A DNA stretch of 64,000 nucleotides from Gymnopilus junonius (lineage: Eukaryota; Basidiomycota; Agaricomycetes; Agaricales; Galerinaceae). The translations under genes and the position numbers were made by a program. The DNA is taken from the NCBI GenBank assembly GCA_015501075.1, contig JADNYJ010000069.1, forward strand, positions 62,001 through 126,000, written 5' to 3'. This document shows positions 46,337 through 57,895 of the stretch, in pieces (the first letter of the stretch is position 1; each line of letters begins with the position of its first letter). The notes below the pieces were generated by a model, which worked only from the letters and a program-made list of their open reading frames with translations, did not search any database and was not told the DNA's origin.

Positions 46337-48107
46337 ATTGTTCGTCTTCATGGTTCTGTTTACTAATACCCTTATGACCCGTCATCTTCCTTTTTCGACC
46401 TTAAAATTTTGTCTCTTATCTCGTGATAAATTAAATTCAAGTCTAGTCTTGTGGGACAATTGACGCCGACCTCTGAGATCGCCATCATAATATGCCAGTG
46501 TACAGGAGTATATTAAGTTTCAACCTCACTGCTTATACTTAGCTTCATCAATTCTGAAAAAATGCAAAACATTTCTATATTTCATAAACGCTAGACATAC
46601 AGCAAGATTTGGAAATTGCTAGTTATCAAATGATCGAGTTTAACAACTCGACGTAGAAAATAGACGCAATGGGCTGGTTAGTTAGCGCGTTGAGCAATAG
46701 TAGAGCATTCGTATTTTCGACGTCGTGTGGACAAAGCTCAGTGAGGAATCGACTATAGAATAGGAATATTAGGCGACCTCAACGCTCCACAGAATAGTAA
46801 AATCTTTAGACGATAGGCTGTCGAGTTCGTGAAGAAAACATCACATAAGTCCAATGGGAAAGAAAGTGAAAAGAGAAGAAAAAGAAAACAAGACAAATGA
46901 ATGGAGAACTTCGAGCAACCGAGAAATGAAAGCACGGACAAGAGCGGAGATCAAGCGTTCTCGGCACAAAATGGGTCAAGATTGGGGAATAGTCATCCCT
47001 GAGTTCGATACTTGCAGAAAGTATGGAAAAATCTGAGACCAGGACAGTCCGATAAACTTGGAAGCTGTAAGGATTACTCTTGGCGGGGTCAGCGGTCGTG
47101 GTGACGGCCAAGAGACAGGAGAGTGGTACCCAGTGTCCGCGGGAACAGATCCAGAGCCGCAGAAGGGAGATGAGCCATGCATGGACGCGAACGAGAATAG
47201 GAGAATAATATGGTTGTCACACCGGGCAGCGCTGGCAGAAATAGTGCAGTTGGTATCAACCCGAACAAATCAAAGCTATGCGCTTACCTCGGAAAAACAT
47301 CAGCGTCCTTCGTTGAATCATAAAGCCCAAGATTCAACAGACTATACCAAAGCAATCCCAATTGACGGTCTCGCAGAGTCCTGGTTCCGTTGGGCTTTGA
47401 GCACCAGTAGCCAATGCGGCGATTGTCATTACCTAGTTTGAGGGACATAGTGTCGGATTGGCAGCTTATAATCAGACGGGTTCCATTATAAAAAGCGAAA
47501 CTTACGTGACAAATTGAAGATGTACTTCACAAGAGAAACAGCCGTAGCAAACGCTGCCTTATCTTGCTTCATCCCAGCTGTATAATACGATCGATTAGAT
47601 CTTGATGAAATAAGGAAGCTAATAGCGGGCGTCAATTGTGAATTAATTACGGGAGACGTTTGCTACTAGTCAGATGGATCCTTTAAAGGTGCGCCAAGGG
47701 GTTCTAGTTGATAAAGAATAATTGAAATCAAAAGATAAAGCGAACGTTATACAGGATGAAAAATTGATCATGAGATATACATGACGGCACGTTGTGAGGG
47801 AGACCCTCAGGCTGGGTCTGTAATACGGAGATTTTAATTGTTCTGTAACTCGCCGATGCGCCACCTTCCGCCAATTTCCAAATATGTACTGACCGAATTC
47901 TTGGACCATTTTCGGTAGTTTTATAATTTTGTTCCTGTCTGCGTAGCACACATTTTCGATTCCCATGACCTCTCTATTTCATTTCGGAGCATAATAATTG
48001 ATACGGCGTCCTCTTGCGCAGCAAGCACGGCCCCATATCATATTTTATTTACCTTTTTCGTAGTTTTTCTCCTACTCTCCTGTTTCAAATCTGACTCATT
48101 TTAAATT
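46337..48107. other. intergenic, no supported gene
   Basis: A minus-strand MAVTTTADPAKSNPYSFQ at 47111 resembles a protein start but cannot be extended by splicing. Other frames are shadows. Confidence 0.35.
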
Positions 48108-48310
48108 CTAGCTACAGTATAAACACTTCGAACCTTTGTACAGTAGCTAACAATCGAATTTAGCACCCATTTACAGGCTAAGAAGCTCTATTATCATCAG
48201 AGCATTTAATATTTTCGATTTACTTCAATTTTATCAACCCTAAACTACGCTTTTGGACCTCTAGCAAACGGAGTTTGCCACCGAGCCAAGTACAGACTCG
48301 TTCCGAACTC
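48108..48310 (+). repeat. degenerate repeat, copy 2 (partner 44889-45135)
   Basis: Shares CTAGCTACAGTATAAA, GAATTTAGCACCCAT and TAAACTACGCTTTTGG with the partner in the same order, 3.2 kb away. Confidence 0.55.
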
Positions 48311-48468
48311 GACGCACCTCACTGCGTTTCAACGTGTAAAGAGTCCTGAATGAAGAATTGAAAATGAATGATTAACCCAGGAAGAGAACGCCAGAGGGAG
48401 AAATATACTTTACCAACTGCTCATCAGATAGAGAAAGACGTCAGGAAATCTGTACCCTTCTCTGCTCT

Positions 48469-49927
48469 TTAGTGCCCACATCCTTCCAACAAAAAGCGTT
48501 CATCCTTGAGTGATTCCACGCGTACTAACACTGAAACCCCTCTCTTGCTTAATTCAGGGAATAATCTTTGGAAGACGACTTGGACATGCTCATCCGTACC
48601 AACGACCACATTAGGCGTCAGTTCGATCTTAACTTTCTTCAAGCTCCTGTAAGCTGACTTTGACAGGAGTTTGTCCACGGCGTGCCATTCCATAGGTGAC
48701 AGGTTAGTGCTTGGCGATCTTCCCTCCCTCTGAGGAGCGTCAATGTCTTTGGGGTTAGTATAACGTGGAAGGCGGAGGAAGTAGCATTCTAGCGTAATTT
48801 GTTCCACTAGATTCGGTTGGAAGGTCAATTGACCGAGTAGACGAAGAACTTGACAGAAAGGGCTGTGCTGCGTCCGGCGGAAGCTAACAACGAACTTGAG
48901 GGATCGGAGATTGTGGAGGGGAGAAAGGTCAATTGGACCGATGGAAGATGCTGGAGAATCACGGAAATAGTAATAGTCAGCCTTGAAATGGAAGTGCGAG
49001 GATCGAAAACGCACAAAAATGGACCGAGGGTAGCCATTCAAAGGTAGTGAGACTAGAAGCAACTGGGGACTTGATGAGATTGTTGATAGTCTCACAGAAC
49101 CCGGGCTCAAAGGTGGGGGTGATAGAGAGCTTTTGGACTGAGGAATGACAAGAAAAAATGAGGGATTCGGATATTGTACTTATTGTCGAAGGTGGTGTTC
49201 CTCGCAGAAAGATGGACTCAAGATGTGAGTCATAAATAGTGTATTGAGGATCGGGAGGATAGGTGAACACTGTCTCGACGCATGACAGTCCGAGGTACTT
49301 CAGCCGGGCAAAGGACGAAAGGAGTTTAGGCGGGAAGAACGTGATGAATTCCAGAGATACGCCACGAAGACTAGGAAGGCTGAAGACGTGCTCGAGAGCC
49401 ACGCGAGTCTCGGCTGGAATATCGTTCCAATCCGTCATCTCCGAATTGAACGTGAGCGAGAACCCCTCCAGGCGAGGAAGAAGGCCTAATGTCTGTGGAA
49501 GCGTCTTTGCATGAGCAATCCAAGAAGATCCTCCCATCCCTCGTCTACCTCTCGCTTGCCCGTAATCGTCTTCTGAATCGTCTCCAAGCCGAAAGTACCG
49601 CACATAGGTGCCAATATGAGGATTCGACACCAGAAGATTGTGAAAGCGGAGATAATATTGGCAGCGCGGTATTCGCTTATCGAGGTCCACTGCCCTAAAA
49701 AGGTGACCTTGCGAGCGGTGAACGAACGTTGAACAAACTAGTGCACAAGCACGGAGTGTCTGCGTGTCATTCGAATACCCTACTTCATCGAGGATCGACT
49801 CCAAGAGTTCTGGAGGAAGGACGGGTGTGATGGCACTAGAGAGCATATTCGCTGGCGCAGATACACGGTGCCGATGACGGTTGAATGTGAAGGGCGAGAA
49901 GGAGGAAGGGAGTAAGGTCCAAACCAT
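48469..49927 (-). CDS. F-box/LRR-type protein, 444-471 aa
   Basis: Exon 1 (49025-49927) and exon 2 (48469-48981) join in phase 0 over a 43-bp intron with a weak GTCCAT donor. An F-box-like segment (VLPPELLESILDEVG...LRACALVCSTFVHRSQGHLF) follows the second Met (49844-49846), which is the likelier start because the 27 residues before it look like leader translation. The rest is Leu-rich with repeated beta-helix segments (LLPRLEGFSLTF, SLPSLRGVSLEF, FARLKYLGLSC), typical of Agaricomycete F-box receptors of SCF ubiquitin ligases. It differs in sequence from the 29.4 kb F-box protein. Intact. Confidence 0.8.
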
Positions 49928-50603
49928 GATTTGACGTATTGAATTCAGGAAGGCGGCCTTTTACAGCAGGGATGGCCGCTGCCAGGTGACCTGTTTCGCC
50001 GGATTCTGAGAATAGAACTTTTTGGGGAAATGATTTAGGACAAATTTCATGCACTTACAAGTAGCTTTGCATCATAAATACGCCCATTGTGTCTTGAAAA
50101 CCGTTGAAGATTTCATCTGGAGGATAAAGAAGCCCATAGAAAAATTAATTGGCATGCGTCAACCGACGCCGAACGATTTTATTAAAGAATTACTCACGCC
50201 AATCATTAACGTTGATTGTAAAAGATTCACACAGTCTCGACAGTTGAAACGGCGTATTCGATGAGATAGTTGGCATTGAGGAGTAAGTAGAGTAAGAACA
50301 AGCGAGCCACAGATAGTTGCAACCGGCCGTGGGAGCGCACTGGTACAGTCAGCCACCTTTTTGCCGAAGGACAAGCCATTTTCCACCCAACTTCGAGCCG
50401 AACTAGCTGTTAACTTTCGCAGGCATGACCCTACAGGGCTTTCAAAGCAAGCTAACTTCATTTCTAAATATCAAGCTCATTTACACTTATCTTGAAATGC
50501 TTTCCTTCGAGCCTGGTCTTCGTGCAAGTCGCGAGAGAGCTGCAGCTGCGTTTCTCATCCCGTGGAAGGCCATAGTAAAAATATCATCACGGCCGTTTCA
50601 TGG
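49928..50603. other. spacer between F-box gene and tRNA
   Basis: No coding or repeat signal. Confidence 0.45.
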
Positions 50604-50674
50604 TCGAGTATGGTGTAACGGCTAACATTACCGCCTTTCACGCGGTAGCTCGGGGTTCGATTCCCGTACTCGAA
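50604..50674 (+). tRNA. tRNA-Glu (UUC), slightly irregular T arm
   Basis: A perfect 7-bp acceptor stem (TCGAGTA/TACTCGA) encloses the A box TGGTGTAACGG, an ACCGC/GCGGT anticodon stem with loop CTTTCAC (anticodon TTC, Glu), and the B box GGTTCGATTCC. The T stem shows only four clean pairs (CGGG/CCCG) with an eight-base loop, or a G-G mismatch if the loop is kept at seven, so one base seems gained or lost. No intron. Both promoter boxes match consensus. Confidence 0.85.
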
Positions 50675-50698
50675 TACGCTGCAACATTATTAGCTTAA

Positions 50699-50703
50699 TT
50701 TTT
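50699..50703 (+). terminator. Pol III terminator (T5)
   Basis: A run of five T 25 bases after the tRNA end. Confidence 0.6.
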
Positions 50704-51200
50704 GCTGTCCTGTAGAGCTTATTTGACTCAATTTGTGGTAGTGATATGTAGTGATTTGTACTTTTCAATGAAGTCCCACTGATTTAAAGTTGATACATTG
50801 TCCTACGAATCGTGAACTCCAAGCAAGAAGGCAGGTAGAAGATCAATGTCGACTCCAGCCGTGATGTCTAATAATAAATAAATACCTTACAAAGTTACAA
50901 TACATAGGCAAATTGGGTTTGAGGCTAGTAGAAGGTGGAGAACGGACGTCGGAAAGCTGTCTACGTAGGTCTACGTACAAAGGAAGTGCCACCTGCAATA
51001 TATCAAAGTTTACTTGAGCGCCTATTTGAGGAATCGACCGATTGGGCATCATGTCTTGGAAAATGAGTTAATATGAAGGTAAGCGGAGCCTACCCAGCTC
51101 TATCATTGAGGGAACTGGCTAATTTGTACATTATTCAGTCAGACTTACTGCGTTGGCAGAAAGGCGGAAAAAAAAGAAAAAAAAGAACATTATCCAGAGG
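50704..51200. other. spacer, nothing recognised
   Basis: No gene supported; a TATAAAA at 51201-51207 precedes the broken gene that follows. Confidence 0.4.
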
Positions 51201-51222
51201 TATAAAACCTTCCACTATAAAC

Positions 51223-51874
51223 ATGCTCACCACCATCGCAGCCAGTTCAACAACAACAAGTGATCACAGAAAATGCTCTTCAAAGGTACCCGATCACCCT
51301 CCTTCATTCAAAACATACTTTTTAAAGGCATCTGGACCAATGAAATCAATTCAGCTGGGAACGCCCCTGCTGGTTCCCGTGCTTTCCGTCGCGACTTCTA
51401 TTCCCCTCAAGGCAAAACGATACATGGACAGATTCACAGATACCATTGTCACTGATGCGACCTTGCACTCATTCACCTCTGTTCCAAACGGCTTCCGGGA
51501 CTTTGATGATAGCGCCTGGCCTCCCGCCACTATTGAAGGCAACTAGGGCGTTGCGTCATGGTGTGCAATGATCATTCCCATATCTGCGTCTTCCACTCCG
51601 TTGACGCCATCTGATGGACCAACGAAGTGAGCGGTGGAAATGCACCCGTTGGCACAAGAGCCTTCCGCAAAGATATCACACTTCCTCCCGGCCAACGCGC
51701 CACTTCCGCCACCTTCCTCGTTGGTGCAGATAACGGCCACACACTCTACCTCCAGGGTAACATCGTTGGATCCGGGAATGACTATCATTCCGCCCAACGT
51801 TACGTGGCAGACCTCGAGCCATCGGCGTCACAGATTTCCATCGTCGCGTTCACGGCCAAGTATATGGTGCGTTA
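51223..51874 (+). pseudogene. broken relative of the galactose-binding-like protein at 26.8-28.2 kb
   Basis: Two tandem modules of the same family are visible. The first has IWTNEINSAGN, APAGSRAFRRDFYSPQGK and WPPATIEG; the second has GNAPVGTRAFRKDITLPPGQ, VGADNGHTLYLQGNIVGSGN and AQRYVADLEPSASQISIVAF. They lie in different frames separated by stops (TAG at 51544-51546 and a TGA shortly after), and the C-terminal part ends early at a TAG. A TATAAAA box 16 bp upstream of the first ATG suggests the promoter survives. Secreted lectin-like ancestor inferred from the intact-looking homologue. Confidence 0.7.
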
Positions 51875-52005
51875 GTAGGCTTCTGGAGTTCTATAATAGC
51901 TTGTATCAGGCTTTACAAATTTCGTCGAGAAATAATGAGAACACTATGCCATAAATCTCAGCAACTTCATGGAGCCAAGATTTACGAAATCAAAGTCCAT
52001 CGGTA
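51875..52005. other. short spacer
   Basis: Convergent 3' ends; nothing seen. Confidence 0.4.
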
Positions 52006-52594
52006 TTACTCATCATCTCCTAGTTCAGCTTCGAGACGCTTCAGCTCTTCTTCCTTCTGCCTCAATCGTTCCCTTTCCTTCTTCGCTAACAATCGCTCGC
52101 GCATTTGAGCAAGGCGCCTATCGATCTCAGCTTCTTGTGAAGTCGCACTGAGAGCATCTACCGTCATGTACTGTAAGCCCCAAATTCGTCTCGATATGGA
52201 ACGTGTTTAACTTACCTTGCTGTGAATTACCGTGGTTGGTGATGGCGTTAGAATTTCCTCGTCCTCCAACTGCGCTGTTGCTAATGGGGCCGTTAAATTT
52301 GTCGCCTTGATCTACAGGACCTTCGTAGTTGTTGCCTAGATCGCATATAAATTCTGATTAAAGCCTTGTAGGCTAAAAGGACTTATTACCTTTGATGCGC
52401 TTATGGACACTGCTATCATTGTTGGAGTTACGCGTGGAAGAATCCCAACGATTGCGAGATCCAATATCCCCACCCCGTGAGCCTGCCCCAGTTCCTCCAG
52501 CCCCCGAAGCTGGAAGATTTGAGTACGGAACACAATAATACCCAAATTTTAATTGTTACTTACTAACATTAGCACCACGCCAGTCTTGACTCAT
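52006..52594 (-). CDS. Gly/Asn-rich protein with C-terminal coiled coil, 140 aa
   Basis: Exons 52564-52594, 52390-52509, 52216-52335 and 52006-52157 splice in frame to 140 aa (MSQDWRGANV...AELGDDE). Residues about 51-88 repeat a short Gly/Asn pattern with alternating hydrophobic positions (GNNYEGPV, GDKFNGPI, SAVGG, NSNAITN). The last 44 residues form a strong charged coiled coil (RRLAQMRERLLAKKERERLR). The Gly/Asn pattern is reminiscent of the beta-solenoid/amyloid signalling motifs seen in fungal NLR-type systems, but this is an impression, not a match to a profile. The final acceptor was chosen after GGTAG because the nearer one brings a stop. Function unknown; no partner gene nearby. Confidence 0.65.
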
Positions 52595-53619
52595 GATACG
52601 TCGTAGATAGTGGTTGGAGTTCTTGTAGAGATGCCGTCTGAGGTTGATGCGCGAGACTTTATACTCACAGATTACATCGATATGAAGCACAAATTTCCGA
52701 CGTCGGCAGCTTGATTGTTTTAATCGATTACCAGTGACTGCCATTCAAGGTGAATAGCAGCCGTTCTATGTCTTGTGATTCGCTCAGTGTGTCTTCCGAT
52801 CCTTATCGTAATTCATTAATGTATCGAGTAGCCAGGTTCCAGGGTTTCATTCGAGATAGATATCCATTTATAAAATGTACTTGCGTTTGGGGTCTGCTCC
52901 ATTAAAACAACCAAGCAAACCAGACAGCTGTCAAAGCCATGAGTGCCAACACCATATCAAAGCTTGCGGTAGACGATAGTTCGTATCAGGCGCTTATCGA
53001 TCTTACCATCACTTAAATCTTGGGTTTCAAAGAAGCGCCCGACGTCACAGCCAATGGGAGGGGAAACATAATGTCCTTCGGTAGAGCTGTGGACAAATTG
53101 CCGACTATAATTAGTGCCTACAGTCTGTGCATCTGTGTGATGAAGTTCAATGATCAAGATCGGATCGGATCCCCGCTAAGTAGAGAAACTATTGAGCAGA
53201 ACTGATAAAGGAAGTCGAAAAGTCGAAGATGTTATCACATTAATTTCACAAAATTAGTCAAGGACTTCATTTCGGCCCTTGTCTTTCATGGTCATACGTC
53301 CTTGGAAATCTTTGGCAAGCATGGTACGTTAATCAGATGATAATGATAATTACTCACATAAACTGTTCGGTTTGAACCCCATTCGAAGATCAAAAGTTAA
53401 GAGACCATTGGGCGAATGGAACACAGTTCCAGTACCCCTCAGGTCGGTCAAGGGATACCAATATAGACGAGGAAACGGGCCAAAGGATCATGATAGAATC
53501 ATGGTCACATCAGATATGGATGAGATGCAATTTGGGAACCAACATCAATTTGAGCAGAAGATGCTCACAGTCAATTTTTGGAGTGATCCCCCTGTCTAGC
53601 ATCGGGGAAAGCCCTAAAG
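52595..53619. other. intergenic, nothing recognised
   Basis: Frames up to 75 codons without domains. Confidence 0.4.
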
Positions 53620-54140
53620 GCACCTCAGGAGTTTGAATATCATACCCGGAGTATATTCTCTGGCGATCAGTCCACCAAAAGGGACTCTCCAAAAGATAAC
53701 AAACACAATTTTGAATCTAAATAGTCGCCCTGTCTTCAAGAAAAATGACAATTGCATTTACAAAACAATCTACATCCAAATATCAGTCATATTCTCCTCT
53801 GAACGCTCGCCAACTAGCCCAAGACATCGGCTTTATCCAGTTGTTAGAGCTGAACACGGAGCGCGATTGGCCTCACAGATATAGGCTTCGAATCAATCGA
53901 ATCAGTCGATATTCCGCGCCCGAAAATAAAAAGTCATGGCAAGAAGGTGTCCATCCAAGTTTCCTTCGAATGAGCTGGCAGATCGTTGCCCTGTCGATAT
54001 CAACGGCCGACCTATATATAATAGTCACCTGAGATTGGATACACTGCATAGAGGTTGATCGTTGAATGTTTGACAGGAGGGAGTGATCTTGGAGTAAGAC
54101 GAGCTACAACGACGAACTCGAATGTAAAGGAGCGAACAGA
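53620..54140 (+). repeat. dispersed repeat, copy B (inverted relative to 14.2-14.7 kb)
   Basis: Matches the minus strand of 14222-14735 over about 500 bp. Shared landmarks are CAATTTTGAATCT (53709), GAGCTGAACACGGAGCG (53848), TCGAATGAGCTGGCAGATCG and AAGACGAGCTACAACGACGA (54096). Here the ELNTERDWPHRYRL frame is broken soon after, unlike in copy A. Confidence 0.75.
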
Positions 54141-55016
54141 AACGTTAGAACAAGGTAGAGGCCAGTTGGCGGGATCGAATGACTCGCTTGACTTGTGAGA
54201 ATTTGCAGTACATACACCGGAGCGGAACGGCTCTTAACGCGTGACGTCAGACGTGACTTTCATTTGACATTGTCTGCCTTTCGACTAGCTACACTTTAGT
54301 GCTTGAGACTAGAGCTTAGATTCCTAGCTAATTCTTTCAACTACTTGCTTACACTACAATGTACGGAGTATCACTTCACCTGGTTAACACGTTCTAGGTT
54401 CCCAGTACGTCTTTGTCACGATGTAGATTTTCTCGTGGCCTACTCATTTGCTGAAGTTAGATCAAAGTTTCGAACGAGAAGAACGCTGGGCAGTAGTATC
54501 GCCTTCTCATGTGACATTGTAGCCTGTAAGCCATGCATCCCAGATGGTCTCACCACTGGCGATAATCACTGATGCATATGCTTTGCATCATACTTATGCT
54601 ATTTTTGAACAGATATCTGATCAGGCTCTCTGAGGCTTGACGCCTTGTCATACATATCATGGCTCGTAACGACGATCATTCTATAGCCAGGTAAGTTAGC
54701 ACATCTTGTCGACCCGGAGGCAGGAACTTTACAAAATATGTGGTTGACGTTCCCGGCCTCCTGCCTTCTTGTCAATAGAGGGAAAGGATCATACAGAAAC
54801 ATGGGCTAATTGTTTATCTCCTCAAGTAGAAATCCCCTACCCTCAACGCATGCCGTCTCAAAATCTGTTGTTATTTTAATCCTCCTCCTGTGGCTAAATA
54901 CCTGTGGGCGACATTGATGATCACTGCCAATTATGAACGCGGTGGACCCGTCTCATGTGAGATTTTCCATTATCTGAAGACGCTTTCACTTTGGCAAGGC
55001 AACGGCGGTTCTATCT
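54141..55016. other. intergenic, nothing recognised
   Basis: Short frames only; no repeat or RNA seen. Confidence 0.4.
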
Positions 55017-55026
55017 ATATTAAAAC
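55017..55026 (+). promoter_or_regulatory. TATA-like element of the 55.1 kb 7TM gene
   Basis: TATATTAAAA about 60 bp upstream of the ATG at 55086. Confidence 0.45.
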
Positions 55027-55085
55027 CAGACCCACAGCTTAGGTCGCTGTATGGTTTCCTGACCCTCCCCACCTTCCCCACCGCT

Positions 55086-56374
55086 ATGAGCCTAGCAGCC
55101 ATTGTCGTGTTTAATTCGCTCGAGATCTTAGGGCTTTCTGTTCTAACAGTGGCCATTGTCACCGCCTGGGTATCTCCGACAGTGAAGAGGACACCGACCT
55201 GGTATACCTTCATTCTGGCAGGGATTCTGTCTAGTGTGGTCCAGCTATTGCTACTGCGTCAGCAAGTTGGACCCCCTCCGAATCGCACTGTGTGCTTCGT
55301 TCAGGGGACTTTGATATACCCAATGACTGCTCTGTAAGTATTTCCTTTAAACTTCATTTGTTCAAACGTGATATGTAATTTGAAGGAATGCTCTCATATG
55401 CGCTGCTCTCATCTTTCAAGTCTATTTTCTGTTGAAGCTTACGCGCCGGTCGCGATCTCTGTCGCAAGTGCATATCTTCTGGGTTCGTTTAAGGTAGTGG
55501 GTGTCCTGCCAATTACATTGCTTATTATTTTTGTAGATAAACGCCATTCCTATCATCATATCCCTAGCAGTGTTGGTTTACGCACTGATAGTAAGTGGCA
55601 TGGATTTTTCTATATAGTATGACTTACAAATCTATATCAGGTTGGTGCACGAGATCAGACGCAAATACAAAGGGATAACTCTGGTATTCGCTGCCACATT
55701 GTCCCGCCGAAGGTGTAGTTTTACATGAATAATTTTGCATTTCGTCCATTACTGATGATGGTGTTCGTCGATTGGTCTAGTTCTGATGCCACGGCAGGCG
55801 TGTCTGTGGCTGCCGGAATTTTTATTTTGGTCACTGAATGTGGGTTCCAATCCAAACCTTACGCAACGTACCAGATTGATCTGTTGCGTCTACTCTTCAG
55901 CCATTGTGGTCTACAACATGTTCCGCAATCGGGAGGTTTATCGCGAGGTCCTTGACAGGAGTAAGATTTCGCCCAATTTCCTGATTCGAATATGCGTTTT
56001 CAACATTGTCGTATTGATCGTCATGGTGTAAGTACCTCGGAGCATCGCAGGGAAGTTCATATGCTTGGTTTCTCATCTTCCCTTTCAAGTTGCGCTGTCT
56101 GGAGTCCGAAAGGACTAAATGAGTCTGGCCGTTTCGACCTTGGAAACATATCTCAAGCAGTTTGTGAGCATCAGCCTAACTTATGTGAGGATGGGGTAGC
56201 TGATAAACATCGACAGTGCCAGCCGCAGAAGGGCTTATTTTTGGGACGCAGAAGGTTTGGCACTCGCCATTGTTTGAAATATCTGGATTCATTGTATTTT
56301 TCCAGGACATCCTGACTGCATGGAAATTTTGGAGAAGGAAAGAATCTGTATCAAGACAAGCTAATAATGTGTAA
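55086..56374 (+). CDS. seven-helix membrane protein, intact, paralogue of 24.8 kb gene
   Basis: Nine exons (55086-55333, 55386-55482, 55537-55590, 55641-55714, 55781-55839, 55901-56027, 56090-56163, 56217-56254, 56306-56374) give 279 aa in one frame. Shared signatures with the 24.8 kb gene are VVFNSLEILGLS, TWYTFILAGILSSV, QQVGPPPNRTVCFVQG and EGLIFGTQKDILTAWKFWRR. Exons 2 and 3 of the other gene are one exon here (97 nt versus 34+57), so one intron was gained or lost. Exon lengths 54, 74, 59, 74 and 38 are otherwise identical. Membrane protein of unknown ligand; a truncated relative follows 0.7 kb downstream, so this is a small tandem group. Confidence 0.85.
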
Positions 56375-57064
56375 CAGCTTCGAAATGCATATGCTTCATA
56401 TGTTCCGGTTGCGCTAAATATCCAGAAAGAGCAACGATGTCGTGCTGGAAGGTGCAGTTCAAAGTGCTCAATGCGAGTTCTGTCAGTTTAAAATGATCTA
56501 GGATGGATTCCAATTCTCTGGGCATCTATATTGAGCAGAGCATTCAATTACTTTGTATGCTGTATGTCAGCTTCCTTTTCGTCACTTCACAGTTGTATCC
56601 ATCATTTGTATTACCTGATAAAAGATATGTATTATAAGTCTATTCATATATCTTGACCTGTCATGAACCTCTTGAATAGAAGTTTCCCGGCTCTCGAAAT
56701 TAGCTGAGGGATCGGATAATCATTGGCCGCTCTTTCACTGAGATTTAAAGGACATTTTGCATCCTTGGTCTTCATGACTCTCTAGGCCTGCACCATTCTC
56801 CAGTTTCGCTTCACTATTCCATAATTTAATGCGCAATCAAAATGGTTCAGCTGACTAGCAACAATCATGGTCTTTCGATACAGATTACGATGGTATTGGG
56901 AGACTGATGATTTATTTTTGTTCAATTTAGTTTGATGCATCCTTCAAATTAAACTCCTTCGCCATGACTCTCACGGTTACAGTGATGTATCTCCTATCCT
57001 ATAGGAAAGGTATCATCAACCTTCTCATACTTTGAACAGCAGAGATTATATCCCCCCAGTTTCC
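56375..57064. other. spacer within the 7TM tandem group
   Basis: No coding signal; contains the presumed promoter of the truncated copy. Confidence 0.45.
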
Positions 57065-57556
57065 ATGACTACACCAGCTATTGTCGTGTTTAATGTGCTT
57101 GAGATCTTTGGTCTCTCATTCCTCACTATCGTTTTCTTCACCGCCAAATTATCCCCTAAAGTAAACAGAACCCCAACCTGGTTTACATTGCCAGTTGTGC
57201 TGTTTGTATCATTCAAGACATTTTTCAAAGTCTTCAAAGTCCTTCTAAACTTTCGTTCAAGCTTCCTCGTCTTTGCGAAGTGTAAGCCAAAGAGTGTAAA
57301 CAAGTCTAGTCTGTACGATTTTAGTAATCTGTGCCAAGTCGTCTGTGAGTATGATTCTGTAGTTATTGGCTGGTTCTTTAGTTGAAGCGCATTTCAGTGC
57401 CATGTGCAGAAGCAGTTATTTTTGGAACCCAAGATGTTCATCCCTTACTGGTCTCCCAAATTGCGGGAAATTTATTGATTTTTCCAGGAGGCGTGGAAGG
57501 TGTGGATTTTAGGGTGGAGAAAAAGGTCCTCTCCGAAAAGTTCTGAGCTGGTCTAA
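57065..57556 (+). pseudogene. internally deleted copy of the 7TM family
   Basis: The front (MTTPAIVVFNVLEIFGLS...RTPTWFT) matches exon 1 of the 55.1 kb gene up to the second helix. The frame then passes through unrelated sequence into the equivalent of a late exon (KPKSVNKSSLYDFSNLCQVV). The exact 38-nt exon (57398-57435, AVIFGTQD) and the last exon (57488-57556, EAWKVWILGWRKR) follow. Helices 3 to 6 are missing, so no 7TM protein can form, though the remaining splice sites look usable and a short protein could be made. Confidence 0.75.
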
Positions 57557-57895
57557 ATCAGGCAATGCAGACAGTAACTGTAGGAAAGAGAATTGCTTCG
57601 AAATCGAGTTGGATATACCTGCATCGAGTTGCACGTTGAAATCAAAGGCACGTTTGATTACTGGTGCGAGAGAGGGGTTGACGACGGCGGATACGATTCA
57701 GAAGCAGAGCGGCAGAAAGACATCGGAGGCGAACAAGTAATTCAGCGGCAAGCCCTTCCAATAAGAAACATTGTTCGACATTCTAAGCCTTATTTACCGA
57801 GATAGCATGTTTATACCACTGAGACGACAATTTCCCAATAAAAAAGTGAAAACATAAAGACGTGACAACAGGAAAACAAGACTCAATCATCTGTC
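57557..57895. other. spacer, nothing recognised
   Basis: Convergent 3' ends. A 13-bp unit (TCATCTGTCTCAA) is repeated in tandem at 57888-57913, across the stop codon of the next gene. Confidence 0.5.

Noticed and set aside
57032..57064. upstream in-frame start for the truncated 7TM copy
   Set aside because: Family members start at the equivalent of 57065; the preceding residues have no counterpart.
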